In this document: positions 53,463-60,407 of the stretch, one piece after another
How the letters are laid out: every line of letters starts with the position of its first letter
How positions within the stretch are numbered: the stretch's first letter is position 1
Origin: Solicola gregarius
GTDB lineage: Bacteria > Actinomycetota > Actinomycetes > Propionibacteriales > Nocardioidaceae
Assembly (NCBI RefSeq): GCF_025790165.1
Contig: NZ_CP094970.1
Coordinates: forward strand, 1,736,001-1,800,000
Direction of reading: 5' to 3'
Length of the DNA stretch: 64,000 nt
The notes under the pieces: model-generated
What the model saw: the letters and a program-made list of their open reading frames with translations, nothing else
Database searches by the model: none
Told to the model about the DNA's origin: nothing
Position numbers and translations under genes: made by a program

Positions 53463-54188
53463 TCAGCCAGGTCGGCCACCACGCCAGACCGGCATCGGCT
53501 CGCTGCCGATCCCGACGGAGGTGGCGGCACGGGCGAGCAGGATCGTCGAGTCGAGCGTCGGGAGCGGCGATGCGTCGGGTGTGACCAGAAGCGGGAACTC
53601 CGTGCACACCAGCGCGACCGCGTCGCAACCGGCGGCGCGCAGCCCTTCGATGGTCTCGACGAACCGCGCACGAGTGCCATCGGAGAACACTCCGTGCACG
53701 AGCTCGCCGAACGTGAGGTCCTGGATGACCGCGCGATCTGCGGGCTCGGGTATTCGGCTTTCGAGACCATGCGCGGCCAGGACGCGTGGGTACAGGTCGG
53801 CCTCCATCGTCCACTTCGTCCCGAGGATGCCGACGGTCCGGTGACCGGCGCCGGCGGCGTGGCGGGCCACGACCTCGGCGATGTGCAGACCCGGGAGCGC
53901 CAGGTCGGGGCCGGGGCGTTCGAGGGCCAGGTGTGCGGTGTTGTCCGGGCACACGAAAGAGTCGGCCCCGGTACGAGCGAGACGCTCGACGCTGGTGGCG
54001 AGGATCGACCGGATGACCTCGTAGTCGCCCGAGTCCCACGCGCCCATGCTGCGGCCCATGGCGATGCAGTCGAGGCTCACGTCGGGGTGGTCGTGTGAGC
54101 CGAGTCGACGCATTCCTTCCTCGCCGAACTCGCGAAAGCACAGCGCCGCCCCCGGCACGCTGTGCGCAAGGATTCCGAGGTGTCTCAT
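53463..54188 (-). CDS. Aspartate/glutamate racemase-family protein
   Basis: A 241-residue pseudo-symmetric racemase. The two catalytic cysteines are in the expected places: CPDNTAH (residue about 85) and CTEFPLL (about 197). The first domain starts HLGILAHSVPGAAL. It interconverts L- and D-aspartate or glutamate, or is one of the RacX-like members. AAGGAG lies eight bases before the ATG at 54188. It is divergent from a TetR regulator 50 bases away with a perfect operator palindrome between, so the regulator likely controls it. Confidence 0.86.
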   Translation of the reverse strand: MRHLGILAHSVPGAALCFREFGEEGMRRLGSHDHPDVSLDCIAMGRSMGAWDSGDYEVIRSILATSVERLARTGADSFVCPDNTAHLALERPGPDLALPGLHIAEVVARHAAGAGHRTVGILGTKWTMEADLYPRVLAAHGLESRIPEPADRAVIQDLTFGELVHGVFSDGTRARFVETIEGLRAAGCDAVALVCTEFPLLVTPDASPLPTLDSTILLARAATSVGIGSEPMPVWRGGRPG

Positions 54189-54222
54189 CCGGGCACTCCT
54201 TGACTGGAACGACTGTTTCAGT

Positions 54223-54238
54223 GGGACACTAGTGTCCC
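54223..54238. promoter_or_regulatory. Perfect operator palindrome between the racemase and TetR genes
   Basis: GGGACACTAGTGTCCC is a perfect 16-base palindrome ending just before the TetR GTG start (54239), 35 bases from the divergent racemase start. The site overlaps where a ribosome or polymerase would act and is the likely autorepression operator. Confidence 0.75.
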
Positions 54239-54817
54239 GTGGCCGACGACTCAACCCCATCCGCTCGCAAGTCCGAGCTGCTCGAGCGCGCGTACGCCTA
54301 CGCCGGCGAGCACGGACTGGCCGACGTCTCGCTGCGCCCGCTCGCTTCGGCCATCGGCTCGAGCTCGGGCGTGCTGCTCTACCTCTTCGGCAGCAAGGAC
54401 GGGCTCGTCCGTGCGGTGCTGGCCCGGTCTCGCGATGACCAGCGCGATCTGGTCGCGCACGTACGTACGCCGGACGGCGGGCTGGACGTGGCTGCCGAAC
54501 GCCTCTGGGTGTGGCTGGCCGCCCCCGAACGGCGACCGCTGCTGCGCCTCTGGGCCGAGGGGTACGCCCGCTCGCTGCTCGACTCGAAGGGGCCATGGGG
54601 CGGCTTCGCCCGCGACGCCGTCGAGGACTGGCTGTCGCTGCTCGCCGACGCCCAGCCGGCTCGCGTACGCGAGACCGCGAAGGGGCAGGCGCAGCGCACG
54701 CTGACCCTTGCGGTGCTGCGCGGCGCGCTCCTCGATCTGCTCGCGACCGGCGATGACGCGCGTACGACCGCCGCCGTACGCACGTACCTCGAGACCCTGC
54801 GCCTCACTCCACCCTGA
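54239..54817 (+). CDS. TetR-family regulator
   Basis: A 192-residue TetR protein from GTG 54239. The helix-turn-helix is ADVSLRPLASAIGSSSGVLL (residues about 27-46), followed by a ligand domain rich in Arg and Leu. It is divergent from the Asp/Glu racemase, and a perfect palindrome overlaps its start, so it probably represses itself and the racemase. The inducer is unknown. Its stop TGA (54815-54817) is part of the left arm of the family-A palindrome. Confidence 0.86.
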   Translation: MADDSTPSARKSELLERAYAYAGEHGLADVSLRPLASAIGSSSGVLLYLFGSKDGLVRAVLARSRDDQRDLVAHVRTPDGGLDVAAERLWVWLAAPERRPLLRLWAEGYARSLLDSKGPWGGFARDAVEDWLSLLADAQPARVRETAKGQAQRTLTLAVLRGALLDLLATGDDARTTAAVRTYLETLRLTPP

Positions 54818-54872
54818 GCCGCACGTTTCGGCCCCGCTCCCGCCGATTTCGGGGCCGAAACGTGCGGCTCAC
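54814..54872. terminator. Palindromic element (family A), perfect 21-bp arms
   Basis: TGAGCCGCACGTTTCGGCCC... (54815-54835) is exactly complementary to 54851-54871, with a 15-base loop. The TetR stop codon is its first three bases. The right half (54841-54880) matches 45654-45693 in 39 of 40 bases. It ends 10 bases before the convergent enoyl-CoA hydratase end (54883). Confidence 0.85.
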
Positions 54873-54882
54873 GGGGCGGGCG

Positions 54883-55650
54883 CTACGCCTTCTTGCGATT
54901 CAGGAACGCGATCATCGCCTCGCGCGCTTCGTCGCTCGCGAACAGGCGGGACGACTGGGCGGCCACGACGTCTCCGAGCTCGTCGATGCGTTCGACGAGG
55001 GAGCGGTTGACCAGCGCCTTCGTCTCGCGAAGCCCCTGTGGCGTGCCCTTGCGCAACCCGGACAGCACCGACGAGAGCGCGCTGTCGAGCTCGTCGTCGG
55101 GGACGATCTTGGTGACCAGGCCGATCCGCTGCGCCTCCGCGGCGTCGAACGTCCACCCGGTGAGGTACATCAGCGCCGCGTCGCGGTCGGTGAGACGAGG
55201 CAGCGTGGTCAGCGAGATCACCGCCGGCGCGAGGCCGAGCCGGACCTCGGTGAACGCGAACGAAACGGAGTCGGCCGCGATCACGACGTCGGCAGCACCG
55301 ACGATGCCGAGCCCGCCCGCGCGTACGGGACCCTGCAGGCGTACGACGACGGGCTTGGTGGCCGTTGCGATCTGCCGCTGCAGCGTGACGAGTGCTCGGG
55401 CACCCTCGTCCATACCGCCACCGGCGGCCTCGGACATGTCGGCACCCGAGCAGAACACCGGACCGGCCGCGGCGATCACGATCGCGCGTACCCCGGCGTC
55501 GGCGTCCGCGACGCCGAGCAGATGCATCAGCTCGGTGACGAGCTGACGGCTGAGGGCATTGCGGTTCGGTTGGCTGTCCAGGGTGATCGTCGCGACCTCG
55601 GACTCGACCTCGAGGCGGACGAGCGGTTCCCTGATGCTCGGCTCAGTCAT
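54883..55650 (-). CDS. Enoyl-CoA hydratase/isomerase family protein
   Basis: A 255-residue crotonase-fold protein. The oxyanion-hole segments are FCSGADMSEAAGGG and GPVRAGGLGIVGAAD. At the second catalytic position RLGLAPAVISLTTLPRL replaces the E-x-x-x-G-x-x-P motif, so one of the two Glu residues of true hydratases is missing; it may be an isomerase or have another reaction. The start at 55650 overlaps the stop of the PAP2 gene (ATGA). It is unrelated in function to the PAP2 protein, so coupling seems incidental. Confidence 0.85.
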   Translation of the reverse strand: MTEPSIREPLVRLEVESEVATITLDSQPNRNALSRQLVTELMHLLGVADADAGVRAIVIAAAGPVFCSGADMSEAAGGGMDEGARALVTLQRQIATATKPVVVRLQGPVRAGGLGIVGAADVVIAADSVSFAFTEVRLGLAPAVISLTTLPRLTDRDAALMYLTGWTFDAAEAQRIGLVTKIVPDDELDSALSSVLSGLRKGTPQGLRETKALVNRSLVERIDELGDVVAAQSSRLFASDEAREAMIAFLNRKKA

Positions 55651-56792
55651 GCGACCCACCTTCTCAGACTGGCGAGGCGGCCACTCTCCCCGCTCGTACC
55701 CTCGCGTTCGCGGGTGAGGGCGAGCGTACGTCCGCCGCGCGGGTAGATCGTCCAGCGAGCGAACAGGACGGAGAGGAACGCCAGTATGACGCCGGCGATG
55801 TCGTCGATCACGAAGTGATAGCCGAGGTACAGCGTTGCGACCACGGTCGCCGCGAGGTACACCGTCATGACCTGGGTCGCGCGCCGGAATCCGTAGTAGC
55901 GCAGCATCAGCACGATCATGCAGGTGAACCCCACGTGCAGGCTGGCGAACGCACCGATGCTCGCGAACGCGTCCGATGCGGAGGGGTCTTGCAGGAGATG
56001 TAATCGGTCGACCAGCAGCGTGTCCTGCTTGGTGTTGATGAACGTACGAGAAAGGCCGGCGAAGTCGTCGGGCGCCGACGCGAACGGCCCGAGCGAGGGG
56101 ATGAGGTAGTACGAGACGGTGCCGAGGATCCAGGCCCAGATCGCGGCCGTCAGGAAGACGTACCCGTCGCGGATCCGCCCGGCGAACACGAGCGCCGCGA
56201 CGAACGAGAGCGGCACGATGTACGCGAACGACTCGTAGATGCCGGCGATCACGTACGAGCCGATGTGCTCACCGAACAGGCCGTGCAGCAGGGACGCCGG
56301 GCTGTGTCCGAAGAAGACGTTCTTCTCGAACTCGAGCAGGGCGTCGTCGTGGTATCCGCGGAAGACGACCCAGCTCTTCAGGTTGCGGTAGAAGAGGTAG
56401 ACGAGGTGGTACGCGAGGAGCCCGGTGACGGCGAGCGCCAGCCGGTCCTTCGGCCAGCGCCGACGCAGCATCGCACCCACGCGGCCGACCGACAGGTTCG
56501 CCCGGCCGACGCGGATCATCGCGTCGACGACGCTGAGCGCGGCGAACCACATCAGCGATACGCCCAACCGGACGAGGAACATCGAGCCGCCCGGGTCGCG
56601 GATCGGCACGTCGACCTGGATCGAGCGGGCGACCATGACGGCGCCGAACACCGCAACGGTCACCCACAGCCCGATCAGCCAGCGGTAGCCGCGCCAGCCC
56701 TTGGCGGGCGCGGACTCTCCGTCGCGGGGTTCATCGAAGAATCCTGCGGTGTGAATGGTTGGTCCCCCTTCATGGAACGTGCTTCGAGTCAT
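55647..56792 (-). CDS. PAP2-superfamily membrane protein (inositolphosphotransferase-like)
   Basis: A 381-residue protein with about six to eight hydrophobic segments. The phosphatase motif region is SYYLIPSLGPF, then FASLHVGFTCMIVLML with the catalytic His, and LYLGYHFVIDDIAG with the second His and Asp, the arrangement of phosphatidylinositol/inositol-phosphorylceramide-synthase-like PAP2 members. It may transfer head groups between lipids. It lies 12 bases after the GT39 gene on the same strand; a shared role in envelope glycolipids is plausible. Confidence 0.84.
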   Translation of the reverse strand: MTRSTFHEGGPTIHTAGFFDEPRDGESAPAKGWRGYRWLIGLWVTVAVFGAVMVARSIQVDVPIRDPGGSMFLVRLGVSLMWFAALSVVDAMIRVGRANLSVGRVGAMLRRRWPKDRLALAVTGLLAYHLVYLFYRNLKSWVVFRGYHDDALLEFEKNVFFGHSPASLLHGLFGEHIGSYVIAGIYESFAYIVPLSFVAALVFAGRIRDGYVFLTAAIWAWILGTVSYYLIPSLGPFASAPDDFAGLSRTFINTKQDTLLVDRLHLLQDPSASDAFASIGAFASLHVGFTCMIVLMLRYYGFRRATQVMTVYLAATVVATLYLGYHFVIDDIAGVILAFLSVLFARWTIYPRGGRTLALTREREGTSGESGRLASLRRWVA

Positions 56793-56804
56793 CGGCGTTC
56801 GGCC

Positions 56805-58325
56805 TCAGTCGTAGTGCTGCAGCTTCGGCCAGACGGACGACCAGCCGCCGGCCGGGTCGCGGCAGATCGAGATCGGCGCGCCCTGTTCCTGGTTGTCGAC
56901 GCCGAGACCGTTGTCGAGCCAGTCGACGACAGCGCAGGACCCGAATACCGTCCTCAGCTCATCCGGGCTGGTGCCGACGACGACCGCGATGTCGGCGTAC
57001 TCGGGCGGGCGGGACTGGTAGTACAGCTCGTTCTGGGCGCTGTAGACGTCGTGCATCCCGAAATCGGGGCCGTACCGCGCGATCGCGCCCGCCTCGCCGT
57101 AGTTGTCGGCGATGACGACCGTACGCCCTCGCTCCGCCGTGGAGAGCCGGTCGCGTACGCCTGCGACCTGCTCGACGTACGCCGGCCAGCCGACCTGGTC
57201 TTGGGCGATCTGGTTGAAGGTTGGTACCGGTGTCGAGCCGAGGAACTGCAACGGGACGACGGGCAATGCGATGATCACGGAGATGCCGGCGTTCACACCG
57301 ACCGCGGCGATGACCGTCCAGGCGCGGCGGGCGGGCCCCTCGGCGACCCACCGACCGACGACGACGCAGCCGGCGGCAAGGAACGCGGTCATCAACCCGA
57401 GCGGGTAGTAGACCTGCGAGCCGCCGATGAAGACGAGTACGACGACCACCGGCATGGCCGCCGCGACGGACCGGATGGGGCGCCATCGCCGGGAGAGCAG
57501 GATCTCGCGGAAGCCGACCAGCCAGACGGGGGCCATGGCGACGCCGAACGTGACGAGCATGACCGGTATCAGCAGCATCCGGACCTGGCTGGCGTTGTGC
57601 TCGGCGAGCGCCTGACCCATCGTGATCTGCGGCCAGCCGTGGGTCGCCTGGTAGATCACGTTGGGGGCGCCGACCAGGAGCGCGATCGCCGCCGAGCCCC
57701 ACACCCAACGCGACACCAGCAGGCGGCGCGGGCCCACCAGCGCGATGCCCGCGGCGAGCCCGACCAGCAGCAGCGCGACGAGCAGCTTGTTGTACATGCT
57801 CAGCCCGGTCACCAGGCCGGCGACCAGCCACCACCGCGGCTGGTTGCGCAAGGTCGCGCGAATGATGAACAGCAGGACCGCCGGCCACACGACGAGGTCG
57901 ACGGTCGCGGTCAGCAGCACCCGGGCGAACTCCAGCGGGATCAGCGACGTGCCGTACGCCCAGGCGCACAGCGTCTGAGCGTCACGGCCGCCACCGAGCT
58001 CCCGGGTGATCAGCGTGACGACCAGGATCGACAGCGCCATCAGCGCCGTCGCCGGGATATGGATCGCCCACGTCTCGTCCGCGATGGCACTGAACATCCG
58101 GGCCAGCAGCGGCGTCAACGGGGGCTGGTCCACATACCCCCAGTCGAGCGGCAGCATCCGGAAGTACATCTCGTCGCGGTGATACCCGTACGCCGGGCTC
58201 GCCGACGTCAGCGCGGCGGCGACCGTCGCCATCGCGACCAGGACCGGCGCCCACGCCAACTGGGGGACGGTACGCGTGCGCGTACCGCGCTCGAAAGCGA
58301 CCGAGGTCACGGGAGGATCGTCCAT
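56805..58325 (-). CDS. GT39/ArnT-type membrane glycosyltransferase
   Basis: A 506-residue polytopic protein with about 12 hydrophobic segments. The N-terminal extracytoplasmic loop HRDEMYFRMLPLDWGYVDQP has the acidic residues and Asp of the PMT/ArnT family, which transfer a sugar from a lipid-phosphate donor to protein or lipid. The C-terminal extracytoplasmic part (GWSSVWPKLQHYD) is short. Upstream, 58326-58579, I see no gene. It leads the GT39-PAP2-hydratase unit, the first two possibly acting on the same lipid. Confidence 0.86.
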   Translation of the reverse strand: MDDPPVTSVAFERGTRTRTVPQLAWAPVLVAMATVAAALTSASPAYGYHRDEMYFRMLPLDWGYVDQPPLTPLLARMFSAIADETWAIHIPATALMALSILVVTLITRELGGGRDAQTLCAWAYGTSLIPLEFARVLLTATVDLVVWPAVLLFIIRATLRNQPRWWLVAGLVTGLSMYNKLLVALLLVGLAAGIALVGPRRLLVSRWVWGSAAIALLVGAPNVIYQATHGWPQITMGQALAEHNASQVRMLLIPVMLVTFGVAMAPVWLVGFREILLSRRWRPIRSVAAAMPVVVVLVFIGGSQVYYPLGLMTAFLAAGCVVVGRWVAEGPARRAWTVIAAVGVNAGISVIIALPVVPLQFLGSTPVPTFNQIAQDQVGWPAYVEQVAGVRDRLSTAERGRTVVIADNYGEAGAIARYGPDFGMHDVYSAQNELYYQSRPPEYADIAVVVGTSPDELRTVFGSCAVVDWLDNGLGVDNQEQGAPISICRDPAGGWSSVWPKLQHYD

Positions 58326-58579
58326 GGGCGCGACGTAGAACAGGGCGCGCTTGACTCGACCGCGGTCAGACCGCGACCGCGTATCGAACGAGACAAACCG
58401 GGCTTGTGCAGCGCGCTCTCCGTTCGGCGTGTGGACGTTGTGCAGCGTCGGGGCCCTCCGAGAATCATAAGGCCCCCCCGCGGCGCCGACACAGACACAC
58501 TCGACCGGTCGGCACAGAGTGACGGTCCGGTCACCGTCGGCGGCCAGACGTCGTGGATTGTCGACGGCCGCGGCGGGCG

Positions 58580-59059
58580 ATGGCTAGGCTTTCGCGGGTG
58601 CTGAGTTCACCGAGGTCCGGCGCGCGCCCGCGAACGTCTGACGAAGGTCCGCACCGGCAGCTGAATCAGCGCGCGACTCCCGGGCTATGGGGAACGCTGG
58701 TCGCGCGCGTATTCGATCTCGACGGCGTCGAGGAGGGTGTCAGCCAGGTGTCGCCGCCGTCGTCGCGAGCCGTGTTCTTCGTCGACCTCACCGACGAGCA
58801 CGCGCCGGAGACATCGCTTGCACCAGGACAGCGGCTTGAGCCGGCACATCTTCATGGTGTGCAAGACACCAGCGTTCATCTCGTGCTGCCGCGAGAGCGC
58901 GGTCAGGACCTCGTTGGCCTCCGGTGGGCGGAGCCGCACCAGCATGCGGACTTCGGTACCGAGTTCATGATCTACGGACCGCGTGATGCCGGCGAGCTCA
59001 AGGTCGTGATCTCCGTCATCGAAGAGAGCCTGGCGTTCGCCCGAGAAGGTGCGCCCTGA
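58580..59059 (+). CDS. Luciferase-domain (DUF5519-like) protein
   Basis: A protein of 159 residues if begun at ATG 58580. The body reads LEPAHLHGVQDTSVHLVLPR then LRWAEPHQHADFGTEFMIYG, the H-x-HxxLP ... GWxExH pattern of the DUF5519/'luciferase family' domain. Its function is unknown. The start is uncertain: no strong ribosome site precedes 58580, and GTG codons at 58553 and 58598 are alternatives. It is the only plus-strand gene in its area and ends at a convergent junction with a palindrome. Confidence 0.7.
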   Translation: MARLSRVLSSPRSGARPRTSDEGPHRQLNQRATPGLWGTLVARVFDLDGVEEGVSQVSPPSSRAVFFVDLTDEHAPETSLAPGQRLEPAHLHGVQDTSVHLVLPRERGQDLVGLRWAEPHQHADFGTEFMIYGPRDAGELKVVISVIEESLAFAREGAP

Positions 59060-59096
59060 CGTGATGGCGACGAGCTTCTATGGCTCAGCTGTCGCG

Positions 59097-59152
59097 GACG
59101 AAGGAATCTGCCTTTGGGTCGAACGGTGCGGCCAAAGGCAGATTCCTTCGTC
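59097..59152. terminator. Perfect 21-bp palindrome (family B) at a convergent junction
   Basis: GACGAAGGAATCTGCCTTTG... (59097-59117) is exactly complementary to 59132-59152, with a 14-base loop. It lies between the luciferase-domain stop (59059) and the end of the acyl-CoA dehydrogenase (59238). The arm resembles the inverted repeat at 2061-2102 (GAAGGAATCTGC-A/C-TTTG), so the two probably belong to one family. Confidence 0.82.
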
Positions 59153-59237
59153 GCGGCCTCGGGCGTCGGCACCGCCGCAAACGGAAACGGTGAAGGCCGG
59201 ACCAAAGGACCGGGCCACCCGACCTGCAACCGACGCC

Positions 59238-60407
59238 TCAGTACGACTTGGGCAAGCCCAGACTGAACTGGGCGATGAAGTTCAGGATCATCTCGCGGCT
59301 CACCGGCGCGATGCGCGACAGCCGGGCGGCAACGACGAGTCCGCCCATGCCGTACTCGGTCGTCAGTCCGTTGCCGCCATGGGTCTGCACCGCTCGGTCG
59401 ACGGCGCGGCAGACGGCCTCGCCGGCCGCGTACTTCGCCATGTTCGCCGCCTCGCCGGCGCTCATCACGTCGCCTGCGTCGTACAGTGCGGCGGCTCGCT
59501 GCGTCATGAGCCGGGCCTGCTCGATCTCGATGTGCGACTCGGCGAGTGGGTGCGCGACCGCCTGATGAGCACCGATGGGCTGCTTCCACACCTCGCGCGA
59601 GTTCGCGTACGCGACACCCTTCGCGAGCGCGTGTCGAGCCATGCCGGTCGCGAACGACGCCGCCATGATCCGTTCGGGGTTGAGCCCGGCGAACAGCTGC
59701 TCGAGGCCGGCGTCCTCGCTGCCGAGCAGCGCGTCGGCGGGTAGGCGTACGTCGTCGAAGAACAGCGTGAACTGCTTCTCCGGCGACACGATCTCCATCT
59801 CGATCTGTTGTGCGGTGAATCCTTCGGCGTCGGTCGGCACGATGAACAGTGCGGGCTTCAGCTTCCCGGTCTTGGCGTCCTCCATCCGGGCGACGACAAG
59901 CAGGTGTGGCGCCTCGTCGATCCCCGAGATGAACGTCTTGCCGCCGTTCAACACCCACGCGTCGCCGTCGCGCTGCGCAGTGGTGACGATGCGGTGCGAG
60001 TTGGAGCCGGCGTCGGACTCGGTGATCGAGAAGGCCATCGTCGTCGTACCCGCAGCGAAGCCCGGGAGCCAGTGCTGCTTCTGCGCATCGGTGCCGTACT
60101 GGGTGATGATGGTGGCGCAGATCGCCGGAGAGACGACCATCATCAGCAGCGGGCAGCCGGCGGCGGCGAGCTCCTCACACACCGCCGCGAGGTCGCCGAT
60201 GCCGCCGCCTCCGCCGCCGTACTCCTCAGGTATCGCGACGCCGAGGTAGCCGTTCTTCCCGACGGCGGCCCACAGCTCATCGGTCTTCTCACCGGCGCGC
60301 GCACGCTCGATGAAGTAGTCGTGGCCGTACTTCGAGCCCAGGTCCGCGACGGCTTTGCGCAGCGCCTGCCGTTCCCGCGACTCACTGAACGCCGGTGTGT
60401 CACTCAT
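59238..60407 (-). CDS. Acyl-CoA dehydrogenase
   Basis: A 389-residue FAD acyl-CoA dehydrogenase: N-terminal helical domain, the FAD-binding SITESDAGSNSH (residues 127-138), and a C-terminal QTHGGNGLTTEYGMGG segment. The usual C-terminal catalytic YEGT is replaced by APVSREMILNFI; Glu 245 in NPERIM is at the position used by isovaleryl-CoA dehydrogenase and may serve instead. It is the last gene of an accD-accA-acd operon, its ATG overlapping the accA stop (ATGA). Similar operons in mycobacteria (accD1-accA1-fadE19 for leucine; accD2-accA2-fadE12) suggest a branched-chain or related acyl-CoA. The exact substrate is not resolved. Confidence 0.88.
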   Translation of the reverse strand: MSDTPAFSESRERQALRKAVADLGSKYGHDYFIERARAGEKTDELWAAVGKNGYLGVAIPEEYGGGGGGIGDLAAVCEELAAAGCPLLMMVVSPAICATIITQYGTDAQKQHWLPGFAAGTTTMAFSITESDAGSNSHRIVTTAQRDGDAWVLNGGKTFISGIDEAPHLLVVARMEDAKTGKLKPALFIVPTDAEGFTAQQIEMEIVSPEKQFTLFFDDVRLPADALLGSEDAGLEQLFAGLNPERIMAASFATGMARHALAKGVAYANSREVWKQPIGAHQAVAHPLAESHIEIEQARLMTQRAAALYDAGDVMSAGEAANMAKYAAGEAVCRAVDRAVQTHGGNGLTTEYGMGGLVVAARLSRIAPVSREMILNFIAQFSLGLPKSY

